Assembly (NCBI RefSeq): GCF_004745505.1
Contig: NZ_RKLX01000001.1
Span: forward strand, 1-64,000
Reading direction: 5' to 3'
Source of the DNA: Levilactobacillus suantsaiihabitans
Lineage (GTDB): Bacteria > Bacillota > Bacilli > Lactobacillales > Lactobacillaceae
DNA: 64,000 nucleotides
The notes beneath the pieces were generated by a model that worked only from the letters and a program-made list of their open reading frames with translations, searched no databases and had not been told where the DNA came from. Position 1 is the stretch's first letter. Each line of letters begins with the position of its first letter. Below are positions 1-7,738 of the stretch, piece by piece. Both the position numbers and the translations under genes were made by a program.

Positions 1-225
1 AGTCCTCAGCTTCTAACGACCCTTAAAACCTTTATCCATAAAAAGCAGTTCATCAAGAATATGACAAACTGCTTACTCTCCAACGGTCCAGTCGAAGGCG
101 TCAACCGTAAGATCAAACAAATCAAGCGCACTGCCTACGGCTACCGCAACTGGACTAACTTCCACTATAGAATACAGATTGAATTCAATATTCGGGTCCA
201 AAAAAGAGGCCCAATTCGTAAGTGA
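1..225 (+). CDS. ISL3-family transposase, C-terminal 74 residues (truncated by window edge)
   Basis: The open frame runs from base 1 to a TGA at 223-225. It contains the ISL3 transposase C-terminal signature: SNGPVEGVNRKIKQIKR, followed by a YGYRNWTNFHYRI-type segment. In this family the region carries the last acidic catalytic residue of the DDE nuclease (the E of GPVEG) and basic DNA-contacting residues. The start and the first two acidic residues are outside the window, so whether the element is intact cannot be judged. There is no ORF for a second protein. Confidence 0.8.
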   Translation, partial: SPQLLTTLKTFIHKKQFIKNMTNCLLSNGPVEGVNRKIKQIKRTAYGYRNWTNFHYRIQIEFNIRVQKRGPIRK

Positions 226-272
226 ATTAAACCTCTCAAATTCTCCCCATCAACACCGGTTGACAAAGAGCC
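1..272 (+). mobile_element. Right end of an ISL3-family insertion sequence (left part outside window)
   Basis: Positions 1-225 encode the C-terminus of a transposase. The segment 243-272 carries the motif tgacaaagagcc reading outwards, which is the usual outer end of ISL3-type elements (GGCTCTTTGTCA on the other strand). The element therefore seems to stop at about 272. The next eight bases (AAAAAAAC) could be one copy of the 8-bp target duplication made by this family, but the left copy lies outside the window. The assignment rests on recognising the protein and the end motif. Confidence 0.75.
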
Positions 273-280
273 AAAAAAAC

Positions 281-325
281 GAGGACCCACAGACAATGAC
301 TGTCTGCGAATCCTCATTCCGTTTT
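281..325. terminator. Hairpin just outside the ISL3 end
   Basis: GAGGA and CAGACA on the left pair with TGTCTG and TCCTC on the right (281-315), with a four-base internal mismatch and a five-base loop. GTTTT follows on the plus strand at 321-325. It could stop read-through from the transposase. Confidence 0.5.
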
Positions 326-329
326 ATTC

Positions 330-807
330 AGTTGAAGGTTGAAGATTGAAAGACGAAGATCAGCTGAAACTACTGTATCACGTCCTCATGGCGTCAAAAG
401 TAGTCGTTTTCAGCCTTACAATGCAAACTGATTGCCTACCGTTCGCCAAGGCAATGCTCACCAGTAACAGGCGTCTTATCCCCAGATAGTAGCTGCATTA
501 ACGACTAGTCTTTCATTAACACAATGTTGCTGATAGCCGTCAACCTTGCCGGAGGCAGCCAGGGTGGAGCCAGCTGTGTCGGCGGTGTTGGCTGAGGTTT
601 TGTCTCAGCCTACAGCGCGGGACGACTTGGAAGACTGACGGTCTTTGTCAGGCTTTCAAGCGAACCGGAAGACCGCTTCTCAGTCTGGAGGTGTTCCCCA
701 GAGCAGGCGGAACCCTGACTGACGCAGGCGTCTGGTTTCATCAATTCAAGTGGACAGAACACCGTCATTACGGCAATCAGCGCGCTAATTTCACTTTCAA
801 CCTTCAG
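330..807 (+). repeat. Dispersed structured element, locus 1: collapsed module A plus full module B
   Basis: The left flank at 331-352 (ttgaagg..gattgaaag) and the right flank at 794-807 (ctttcaaccttcag) are imperfect inverted ends. The 5' arm of module A (about 395-470) runs to gttcgcca and then jumps directly to the linker, so the A core is deleted here. Module B is 548-730. Its closing helix is GCCAGGGT (558-565) with AACCCTGACT (711-720). Its hairpin is GGCTGAG (590-596) with CTCAGCC (604-610), and a second hairpin pairs CTTGGAAGACTGAC with GTCAGGCTTTCAAG. The element ends five bases before the oppF stop codon and lies antisense to it. Confidence 0.85.
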
Positions 808-811
808 TCAG

Positions 812-1771
812 TTACTTGTGAATCAGCGATGCTTCGTGCGCGCGTTGGGTGTACATGTCAATTTCATCATCAGCGGCGCGGACCCAGTGACGGGGCGCGA
901 TTTCGACCAGCTTGCGTTCCTTGCCGTCGTTTTCGCCGCTACCGTCGTAGGCAATTTCTTCCCGGGTCCGTTCGAACTCAGGATCAGGAATTGGCACCGC
1001 GGACAGTAAACTCTTGGTGTAGTCGTGCAGCGGGTGGGCGTAGATCTCGTCAGAGTCGGCGATTTCTAGCATCCGGCCGTAGTGCATGACACCGATGCGG
1101 TCGGAGATGTACTTGACCATCGACAAGTCATGGGCGATGAACAGGTACGTTAAGCCCTGTTCACGTTGCAACTTCTTCATCAGGTTGACAACTTGCGCTT
1201 GAATCGACACGTCCAATGCGGAGATCGGTTCATCGGCGATTACGAACTTAGGATCCACGGCCAAGGCCCGGGCAATCCCGATCCGTTGCCGCTGCCCACC
1301 AGAGAATTCGTGGGGGTACCGACTGGAGTGGTCCTTGTTCAGTCCGACCGTTTCCAGCAAGTCTTCCACCTGCTTGGTCCGGTCGGCATCGTCTTTGGCC
1401 AAATGGTTGATGTCGATGCCTTCCGCCACGATATCCTTGACCTTCATCCGTGGATTCAATGAGGCGTACGGATCTTGGAAGATCATTTGCATGTCTTGAC
1501 GGAATTCCCGTTGGTCATCCTTGCTGGTAAAGTTATCCACGTTCTTGCCGTTGAATAAGATCTCACCGGACGTGGGTTCATACAGATGGATGATGGCCCG
1601 GCCCGTCGTGGTCTTCCCAGAACCGGATTCACCAACGAGACCAAACGTTTCCCCCTTGTAAATGTCAAAGGAAATATCATCGACCGCGCGAACCTCATCG
1701 GCCTTGCCCACGTTGAAGTACTGTTTGAGGTGCTTGACCTCGAGGATTTTTTCGGCATTTTCGTAATCCAT
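812..1771 (-). CDS. oppF: Oligopeptide ABC transporter ATP-binding protein OppF
   Basis: This 319-residue ABC ATPase energises oligopeptide uptake together with OppD. Walker A (GESGSGKTT) is at about residues 47-55, the signature FSGGQRQR at about 155-162, and Walker B runs into the DEPISALD motif. The C-terminus has the extension typical of oligopeptide/dipeptide ATPases. The start is the ATG overlapping the last base of the oppD stop codon, with GGAGG about ten bases upstream, so translation is coupled to oppD. It is the last gene of the oppABCDF set. No convincing U-tract terminator follows; a structured repeat begins five bases past the stop. Confidence 0.95.
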   Translation of the reverse strand: MDYENAEKILEVKHLKQYFNVGKADEVRAVDDISFDIYKGETFGLVGESGSGKTTTGRAIIHLYEPTSGEILFNGKNVDNFTSKDDQREFRQDMQMIFQDPYASLNPRMKVKDIVAEGIDINHLAKDDADRTKQVEDLLETVGLNKDHSSRYPHEFSGGQRQRIGIARALAVDPKFVIADEPISALDVSIQAQVVNLMKKLQREQGLTYLFIAHDLSMVKYISDRIGVMHYGRMLEIADSDEIYAHPLHDYTKSLLSAVPIPDPEFERTREEIAYDGSGENDGKERKLVEIAPRHWVRAADDEIDMYTQRAHEASLIHK

Positions 1772-2871
1772 TATTGCTGTTCCTCCTGTTCTTCAACTGG
1801 GACGCTTGGCCGTTGCTTAGCGACCAAGTCTTTTTGCATAGCGGCGTACTTCTTTTGCCGTTCGACGATTTGTTCCGGTGGGGTCACCTTGGGTGCATCC
1901 GGGTGGAGCAACCAGGTCGCCGCGTAATGCGTATCGGATACCTTGAAGAACGGGGGTTCCTGTTCGGTATCGATCTTTAGCGCATAGGCGTTCCGGGCAG
2001 CAAAGGCATCCCCTGCTGGCGGATCCAGTAAGTCCGGCGGCGTCCCGGGAATCGATGGCAACTCGTCACCACTGGAATCCAGCGTTGGCATGGAGCTCAA
2101 CAGGCCCCAGGTGTACGGGTGCTTAGGGTTGTAGAAGATTTCGTCAACCGTTCCATATTCCACGATCTTCCCGGCGTACATGACGGCCACCCGGTCAGCC
2201 ATGCCGGCCACAACACCCAGGTCATGGGTGATGAAAATGATCGACGTGGAGATTTTGTCTTGCAGTTCCTTCATCAAGTTCAGGATCTGGGCTTGAATCG
2301 TCACGTCCAAGGCGGTCGTTGGTTCATCGGCAATCAGGATTTCGGGGTAGTTGATCAACGCAATCGCAATCACGATCCGTTGCCGCATCCCCCCTGAGAA
2401 TTGGTGCGGGTAATCATTGATCCGGTTTTCCGCATCCGTGATGCCGACCAACTTCATCATTTCCAGTGCCTGCGCCAAGGCCTTTTCTTTCTTCATGCCC
2501 TTGTGGACCATCAACGGTTCGGCGATTTGCTTACCGATCCGCATGGTGGGGTCCAGAGACGTCATTGGGTCCTGGAAGATTTCGGCAATATCTTGGCCCC
2601 GAATGCTTTCCATTTCCTTGTCGCTTTTCTTCAGCAGGTCTTGGTCCTTGTAGAGGATCGACCCACTGGTAATGTCTGCGTTACGGGCGTTTAAGCCCAT
2701 GATAGTCCGGGTCGTCACTGACTTCCCAGAACCAGATTCGCCGACGATGGCCAGGGTTTCACCCTTACGGAGGTCAAAGCTGACGTTCCGAATGGCCTTA
2801 ACGTCACCGGCATACGTTTTGAAATTAACCTGCAGGTTGCGTACTTCCAAAATATTTTTTTCGTTTTCCAT
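1771..2871 (-). CDS. oppD: Oligopeptide ABC transporter ATP-binding protein OppD
   Basis: This 366-residue ABC ATPase is the partner of OppF. Walker A (GESGSGKS) is at residues 44-51, the signature is FSGGMRQR, and Walker B leads into DEPTTALD. The C-terminal oligopeptide-family domain has a PYTWGLL segment and a proline-rich loop (IPGTPPDLLDPPAGDAFA) but does not show the full cysteine cluster of enterobacterial OppD. There is an acidic, Glu/Gln-rich tail. Spacing to oppC is 13 bases. The start follows a GAGTAGGTGAAC ribosome site. Confidence 0.95.
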   Translation of the reverse strand: MENEKNILEVRNLQVNFKTYAGDVKAIRNVSFDLRKGETLAIVGESGSGKSVTTRTIMGLNARNADITSGSILYKDQDLLKKSDKEMESIRGQDIAEIFQDPMTSLDPTMRIGKQIAEPLMVHKGMKKEKALAQALEMMKLVGITDAENRINDYPHQFSGGMRQRIVIAIALINYPEILIADEPTTALDVTIQAQILNLMKELQDKISTSIIFITHDLGVVAGMADRVAVMYAGKIVEYGTVDEIFYNPKHPYTWGLLSSMPTLDSSGDELPSIPGTPPDLLDPPAGDAFAARNAYALKIDTEQEPPFFKVSDTHYAATWLLHPDAPKVTPPEQIVERQKKYAAMQKDLVAKQRPSVPVEEQEEQQ

Positions 2872-2884
2872 GACGTTAGTTCAC

Positions 2885-3910
2885 CTACTCTTTCGTCCGC
2901 GGATCAAAAGCATCCCGTAAGCCATCACCCAAGAGGTTGAAGGCTAACATGATGATGGACAGAATCAATGCTGGCCACCACATCTGATAAGGCAGGAACT
3001 GGAAGTTCTTTTGCCCATCGTTTAACAACGTCCCTAGCGAAGCCTGTGGTGAGGAAATCCCGATCCCAATGTAGGACAAGGTGGCTTCAAAGAAGATGGC
3101 GTTGGGGATGGTAAACATCGTGTTGATGATGATCACACTGGAGAGGTTCGGCAACAGATGCTTAAAGGCAATCTTAAGCGGTCGCTCCCCCAGTGTTCTC
3201 GCCGCGAGAATGTATTCTTGCTCCTTGATCTCCATGGTCTGCGCTCGGACGAGTCGGGCCATGTTGACCCACGACGTCAGCGCGATGGCGATAATAATCG
3301 ACGTCATCCCTGGTTTCAAGATCAAAATCAGTAAGACGATGACGACCAGGTTAGGGATGGAGAGGATGATTTCGATGACCCGTTGCATGAACGTATCAAC
3401 GCGACCACCCTTCCAGCCCGAGAACATCCCGTACGTGACCCCAATCGTTAAGTCAAACAGCGTGGCCACTAACGCGATGATCAAGGAGATCCGCGTCCCG
3501 TAGAGTACTCGAGAGAACAGGTCCCGACCTAAGTAGTCGGTCCCCATGATGTAAAACTTGCCGGAAGCCCCAGCCTGCTTGTAAGCGTCGACCCGTTCGC
3601 CCGCCTGGACCAAGGTCCCGTTGAACCCGTTGATGTTCACACCGGGAATCTTCGACGGTAAGTTGGCGTAGGACGGGTTAACGGCGTTAGGGTTATGCGG
3701 GGAGACCACCAGTGACCCGAAGGCCATGATGAAGATGATGGCCAACACGATCAAGGAGACCCAGGCCCCCTTGTTTTTCTTCAACCGCCGCCAAGCATCT
3801 TGAGCGAACGTTAAGGAAGGTGCCGCAATTTTTTCACTATCCAGTGATGCCCGATCATCGCCGGAAATTCGCTTAAAGCTATCTTCAGGGAGTTTAACTG
3901 TATCTGCCAT
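2885..3910 (-). CDS. oppC: Oligopeptide ABC transporter permease OppC
   Basis: This 341-residue integral membrane permease has a cytoplasmic N-terminus, a first membrane segment at about 50-72 and a large extracytoplasmic loop. The C-terminal half has several membrane helices (LSIIMLAFNLLGDGLRDAFDPR at the end, typical of OppC). The cytoplasmic coupling loop (ILAARTLGERPLKIAFKHLLPN) is the EAA-type motif that contacts the ATPases. It forms the channel with OppB. The start has AGGAGG seven bases upstream. Confidence 0.95.
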   Translation of the reverse strand: MADTVKLPEDSFKRISGDDRASLDSEKIAAPSLTFAQDAWRRLKKNKGAWVSLIVLAIIFIMAFGSLVVSPHNPNAVNPSYANLPSKIPGVNINGFNGTLVQAGERVDAYKQAGASGKFYIMGTDYLGRDLFSRVLYGTRISLIIALVATLFDLTIGVTYGMFSGWKGGRVDTFMQRVIEIILSIPNLVVIVLLILILKPGMTSIIIAIALTSWVNMARLVRAQTMEIKEQEYILAARTLGERPLKIAFKHLLPNLSSVIIINTMFTIPNAIFFEATLSYIGIGISSPQASLGTLLNDGQKNFQFLPYQMWWPALILSIIMLAFNLLGDGLRDAFDPRTKE

Positions 3911-3921
3911 TTATTTACCTC

Positions 3922-4851
3922 CTAGTTAGCCTTGCCTGTGATCCGAATCCGTGGGTCAACGATTCCGTAAAGGATGTCGGTGATCAACAGAACGACACAG
4001 AGCATAAATGAATAGATGATGGTCAGACCCATAATGGTTGGGTAATCGTTCGTTAAGACGGACTTAACAAATTGTTCCCCGATTCCAGGGATGGAGAAGA
4101 TATTTTCCACAACCATGGATCCGGTCATGATGTTCACGGCTAACGGTCCAACGATCGTAATCAACGGAATCAGACTGTTCCGCAGCGCATGGTGGTAAAT
4201 GATCCCCGTGCGACTCAGCCCCTTGGCCTTGGCGAGTTCAATGTAATCCGAACTCAACACGTCGACCATTTCCGTTCGGACGAACCGCGCCGACTCGGCT
4301 AACGGCGTCGCTCCTAACGCGAGGGTCGGCAACACCGTGTAGATGAAGCCACCCCATTCGGCGATGGGGAACCAGCCCAGCTTTAACCCCAGGTAGTACT
4401 GGAGTAAGACGGCCAACACGAAGGACGGAATAGAAATCCCTAAGATGGACACGACCGTAGCGGTGGTATCAACCCAGGTATTTTGCCGCATGGCCCCAAA
4501 GGCCCCGACGATGATACCCAGGATAACCCCGAAGATCATGGCTTGCAGCCCAATCTGCAAGGATGGTCCGATCCGACTTGAAAGCAAGTAGGAAACGGGT
4601 TGATCGCTAAATTGGAAGGACGTTCCGAAGTTACCGCGGACAGCCCCTGCCAGATACAGCAGGTACTGTTGCCAGACTGGCTTATCCAAACCATATTGTT
4701 CGTAGATCAGCGCAATCTGACTTTTGGACAACTTAGCTTGGTTGGTCAGTGGCGTCCCGGGTAACAACTTCATTAGGAAGAACGTCACGGTAATAACAAT
4801 GAATAAGGTCAGGATCAAGTAAAAGATCCGCTTTGCTAGGTACTTTGCCAT
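3922..4851 (-). CDS. oppB: Oligopeptide ABC transporter permease OppB
   Basis: This is a permease of about 309 residues with six predicted membrane helices. It opens with MAKYLAKRIFYLILTLFIVITVTFFLMKLLPG, the usual OppB start, and has an EAA-type coupling loop (ELAKAKGLSRTGIIYHHALRNSLIP). I chose ATG at 4851 because GAGAGG lies seven bases upstream. A TTG at 4866 would overlap that ribosome site. It ends eleven bases before oppC. Confidence 0.94.
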   Translation of the reverse strand: MAKYLAKRIFYLILTLFIVITVTFFLMKLLPGTPLTNQAKLSKSQIALIYEQYGLDKPVWQQYLLYLAGAVRGNFGTSFQFSDQPVSYLLSSRIGPSLQIGLQAMIFGVILGIIVGAFGAMRQNTWVDTTATVVSILGISIPSFVLAVLLQYYLGLKLGWFPIAEWGGFIYTVLPTLALGATPLAESARFVRTEMVDVLSSDYIELAKAKGLSRTGIIYHHALRNSLIPLITIVGPLAVNIMTGSMVVENIFSIPGIGEQFVKSVLTNDYPTIMGLTIIYSFMLCVVLLITDILYGIVDPRIRITGKAN

Positions 4852-4958
4852 TTGTTTACCTCTCAATCAGTAGACTTATTCGTTACCGTTAAGTTGTTAA
4901 ACTTAACAAGAACTCCACAAAAACAACAAGATGATAAATGATTGCAATAATATCGAAA

Positions 4959-4988
4959 AGTAAGGACCAACTCGCGTTAATCCTTACT
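4959..4988 (-). promoter_or_regulatory. Stable hairpin between oppA and oppB without a U-tract
   Basis: AGTAAGGA (4959-4966) pairs with TCCTTACT (4981-4988), and the helix is extended by a few inner pairs. No run of U follows on the minus strand. It sits in the 200-base gap between the abundant binding protein gene and the membrane genes. Such hairpins often protect the 3' end of upstream mRNA, or partly terminate, so that OppA is made in excess. That role is inferred. Confidence 0.55.
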
Positions 4989-5051
4989 CCCCGATAAAGC
5001 TTATTATGTCAGATTTACACCTGACGAGTAATAACTGAATTAATTCGTGGC

Positions 5052-6680
5052 TTACTTAGAAATGTAGGCTTGACTGAAGTCCCAGTTAGCGCCGGTTGGG
5101 AAGTAGATCAATCCCTTGACGTTGGACTTAACCAATTGGGCTTTCCCTTGTTGGTAAATTGGGATGATCCCTTGGTCATTCAAGATGGCCTTTTGTGCAC
5201 CAACCATGTCGTTCCAACGAGCAGCGGTGTTGTTGGCATCCTTACCAGTTGCGGCAGCGACATCCTTGTCGTAAGTCTTGTTCGACCATTTCCCGTTGTT
5301 GTATGAGTTGTCAGAGGTGAACAGTGACAGGAAGGAAATTGGGTCTGGGAAGTCGGCACCCCAAGCAGAAACCACGGCATCGAATTGCCCATTTTGTGAA
5401 CGGCTCAACCGCGTCTTGAATGGCAGGTTGCTGTTGGTAACCTTGATGTTGCCTAACTTCGCCCATTGACTTTGCACAAATTCGGTGATGTTCTTACCGG
5501 CTGGCGTATCGTCGGCCATTAAGGTGAAGGAGTAGCTTGAACGACCGGTTTCCTTCAAGGCTTGCTTCCAAAGCTTCTTCGCCTTAGCCAAGTTTTGGGA
5601 AGTTGCTGAAGGAACAGCGGCGTCCGTGTTGAAGTCCTTACCCTTGTAAGAAGCTAACCCGGTTGAAACTAACCCTTTAGCCGTCGTTGACCCATCGGCT
5701 AAGACCTTGTTGACGAATTGGTTCCGGTTGATGGCCAATGATAAGGCTTGACGTGCCTTCTTGTTCTTCATCATGGAATCTTTCTTTTCGTTCAACTCGA
5801 TGTAGAAGGTCGAAGCACTCTTCCGTTCAACGTATTGCTTAGAGTTCTTGTAGTTCTTTGGTTGTTGGCCACTCAAGTAAGTTGCATCCAGCTTGCCACT
5901 TTGGTATTGACTCAAAGCCGTTTGCGGATCCTTCATCGTCTTGATGTTGATCTTCTTTAGTTTAACATTCTTCGCGTTCCAGTACTTAGTGTTTTTACTC
6001 AAGGTCCAGTTATCGGACGTCCCAGTCCAGTATGTTAACTTAAATGGACCGTTGTAGACGTTCTTCTGGGCATTTGTTGCGTAACCCTTGCCGTACTTTT
6101 GAACGACTGATTGGTTTTGCGGGAAGAACATGGGACTGGCTACCAATGAAGGGAAGTAACTAGTGGCTTGCGTTAAGGTAACGACCACTTTGTAGTTCCC
6201 GACAGCCTTGACACCCAAGCTAGAAACGGCCTTCTTCTTGTTCATGATGGCGTTGGCGTTCTTAACCGGTGCGTACATGTAAGCGTATTGGGAAGCCGTC
6301 TTTGGATTGACGGTCCGGCGCCAGGCGTAAACGAAGTCTTTGGCGGTTACCTTGTCGCCGTTGCTCCAGTTGGACTTCCGGAGGTTAAAGGTGTAGGTCT
6401 TCCCGTCTTTGGACTTGGAGTAGCTCTTGGCGACCCCAGGATGAATGGAACTGTTCTTGCCAATCCGTAACAGACCTTCACCGGTGTTGTTCATGGTTTC
6501 CCCAGAAACGACGTCGGTTGCGGTCGATGAATCCATGGAAGGTAATGCGGAACTTTCCATCCAATTTAACGTTTGCTTGCTGGCTTCGCTAGAACTGCTG
6601 GAAGATGACCCACACGCTGCAAGTAAGACTGCCGCGAACGTAGCCACCGTCCCTAGTTTGACTGCCGAATTGATTTTCAT
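5052..6680 (-). CDS. oppA: Oligopeptide-binding lipoprotein OppA (first copy)
   Basis: This 542-residue extracytoplasmic solute-binding protein captures peptides for OppBCDF. The signal peptide ends in a lipobox (VLLAAC, Cys at about residue 23) followed by a Ser-rich tether. The body has the SBP family 5 features, including the GEGLLRIGKNSSIHPGVAKSY segment and SNWSNGDKVTAKDFVYAWRRTVNP. It is the first gene of the operon, with its own promoter at 6746-6774. The protein is closely related to the product of the gene at 7739-9364, including the segment ALPSMDSSTATDVVSGET. Confidence 0.95.
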   Translation of the reverse strand: MKINSAVKLGTVATFAAVLLAACGSSSSSSSEASKQTLNWMESSALPSMDSSTATDVVSGETMNNTGEGLLRIGKNSSIHPGVAKSYSKSKDGKTYTFNLRKSNWSNGDKVTAKDFVYAWRRTVNPKTASQYAYMYAPVKNANAIMNKKKAVSSLGVKAVGNYKVVVTLTQATSYFPSLVASPMFFPQNQSVVQKYGKGYATNAQKNVYNGPFKLTYWTGTSDNWTLSKNTKYWNAKNVKLKKINIKTMKDPQTALSQYQSGKLDATYLSGQQPKNYKNSKQYVERKSASTFYIELNEKKDSMMKNKKARQALSLAINRNQFVNKVLADGSTTAKGLVSTGLASYKGKDFNTDAAVPSATSQNLAKAKKLWKQALKETGRSSYSFTLMADDTPAGKNITEFVQSQWAKLGNIKVTNSNLPFKTRLSRSQNGQFDAVVSAWGADFPDPISFLSLFTSDNSYNNGKWSNKTYDKDVAAATGKDANNTAARWNDMVGAQKAILNDQGIIPIYQQGKAQLVKSNVKGLIYFPTGANWDFSQAYISK

Positions 6681-6745
6681 TTAAATCCAACCCCTCTTAG
6701 TTGTTGTTTGCGAAATAAATTGACAACCTCAAATTTGATATTGCA

Positions 6746-6774
6746 ATTGTATATTAGAAAAAGATTAAAATCAA
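6746..6774 (-). promoter_or_regulatory. Promoter of the oppABCDF operon
   Basis: Reading on the minus strand, a -35 box TTGATT (6769-6774) and a -10 box TACAAT (6746-6751) are separated by 17 bases. The mRNA would start about 60 bases upstream of the oppA ATG. The second oppA gene has the same arrangement and the same -35 box. Confidence 0.7.
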
Positions 6775-6784
6775 TAGGAATGGC

Positions 6785-7145
6785 TAATTTATTTTAAAAA
6801 AGTTTATAGAAACGTTGATATATCAAGGATATAAAATAAAAATTAAAATCTGATGTCACATTTAATCGGCCAAAAATTCACCATTTTTGTATACCATATA
6901 CAAGAAAATGGCATAAAAATTAACTCGCTACTCACCGAGTATTCAATCTTTAAAGTGCTTACCAAGATGGGTAAAACGGTTTATGAGAATTGGACGAGGA
7001 ACTTCGGTCGCTGACCGATCAATCCGGTTCACCAGAATTGACGGCTAGTTGGGCCACCACGGCGACTTATAACCTTCCCCGCGTTATTAGCCGGCTTCCT
7101 ACCAATTGGCCCGGACAGCCCCGTTTTGGGCGACGAGTGAGCAAA
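6785..7145. other. Intergenic stretch upstream of oppA, no gene recognised
   Basis: 6785-6960 is AT-rich DNA upstream of the oppA promoter, where operators for a nitrogen or amino-acid regulator could lie. I cannot assign a clear consensus box. 6960-7145 is ordinary-composition DNA with an open plus-strand frame that resembles no protein I know. Confidence 0.4.
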
Positions 7146-7149
7146 ACAA

Positions 7150-7180
7150 AACGAGCCTGGGAAAACCTCCCAGGCTCGTT
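7150..7180. terminator. Perfect 12-bp hairpin, GAGCCTGGG type
   Basis: AACGAGCCTGGG pairs exactly with CCCAGGCTCGTT around a seven-base loop. It belongs to a small family of similar hairpins in this window (for example 55516-55547) followed by a tttacatag..gaaacgtg tail. Confidence 0.6.
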
Positions 7181-7199
7181 GCGTTACCTTTACATAGTC

Positions 7200-7735
7200 G
7201 AAACGTGGCCACAAAGTAGTCGTTTTCAGCCTTACAATGCGAACTGGCCGCCTACCGTTCGCCAAATATGGGTTGGAACGCTGGGGCGGACGGGTCGAGC
7301 CAAAAGGCGGTCTCGACACCTCGCTTTGAGCCGCAGCCCACGTCTCAAAGACGCCAGTTGTCTAAGCGGCATGAATCGCGCCGCTAAGACAACTCCCACG
7401 GCTGAACCCATATTTGGCGAACTCTCGGCTACGGTGGTGCGTGCCAGTAGTATTCGTCTTAACCCCAGATAGTAGCTGCATTGACGACTAGCCTTTCATT
7501 ACAGTGCTGTTGGTAACCGCCAACTTGCCGACGGCAGCCAGGGATGGCCCCATCTGGGTCAGCGGTGTTGGCTGAGGTTTTGTCTCAGCCTACAGCGCGG
7601 GACGACTTGAGAGAATGGTGGGCTTTACCAGGCTCTCAAGCAAACCGGAAGACCGCCCCTCAGACTGGAGGTGTTTCCCAGAGCAGGCCCCACCCTAGCC
7701 TGACGCGGGCATCTGGTTTCCGCAATCTATCTGAC
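7200..7735 (+). repeat. Dispersed structured element, locus 2: complete A, linker and B
   Basis: This is the best-preserved composite copy. Module A spans 7257-7422. Its closing helix is an exact 18-bp match between the arms at 7257-7274 and 7405-7422. P1 is GTCGAG (7294-7299) with CTCGAC (7312-7317), P2 is CTTTGAG with CTCAAAG, and P3 is AGTTGTCTAAGCGGC with GCCGCTAAGACAACT. The linker is about 7423-7526. Module B is 7527-7710, with a hairpin pairing CTTGAGAGAATGGT and ACCAGGCTCTCAAG. It ends about at the stop codon of the second oppA gene. Module A is nearly identical to the copy at 24412-24577. Confidence 0.9.
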
Positions 7736-7738
7736 GAC

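Noticed and set aside
7257-7422. tRNA or tmRNA reading of the cloverleaf-like module A
   Set aside because: It is over 160 nt, has no T-loop GTTCGANNC arrangement in the right place, no anticodon arm geometry and no CCA end.
6990-7472. Plus-strand open frame of 160 codons crossing a module A repeat
   Set aside because: It reads through paired helices whose changes between copies keep base pairing, not codons; there is no ribosome site and no conserved protein.
7150-7735. CRISPR array
   Set aside because: Repeats are long, dispersed and separated by genes; there are no regular spacers and no cas genes.
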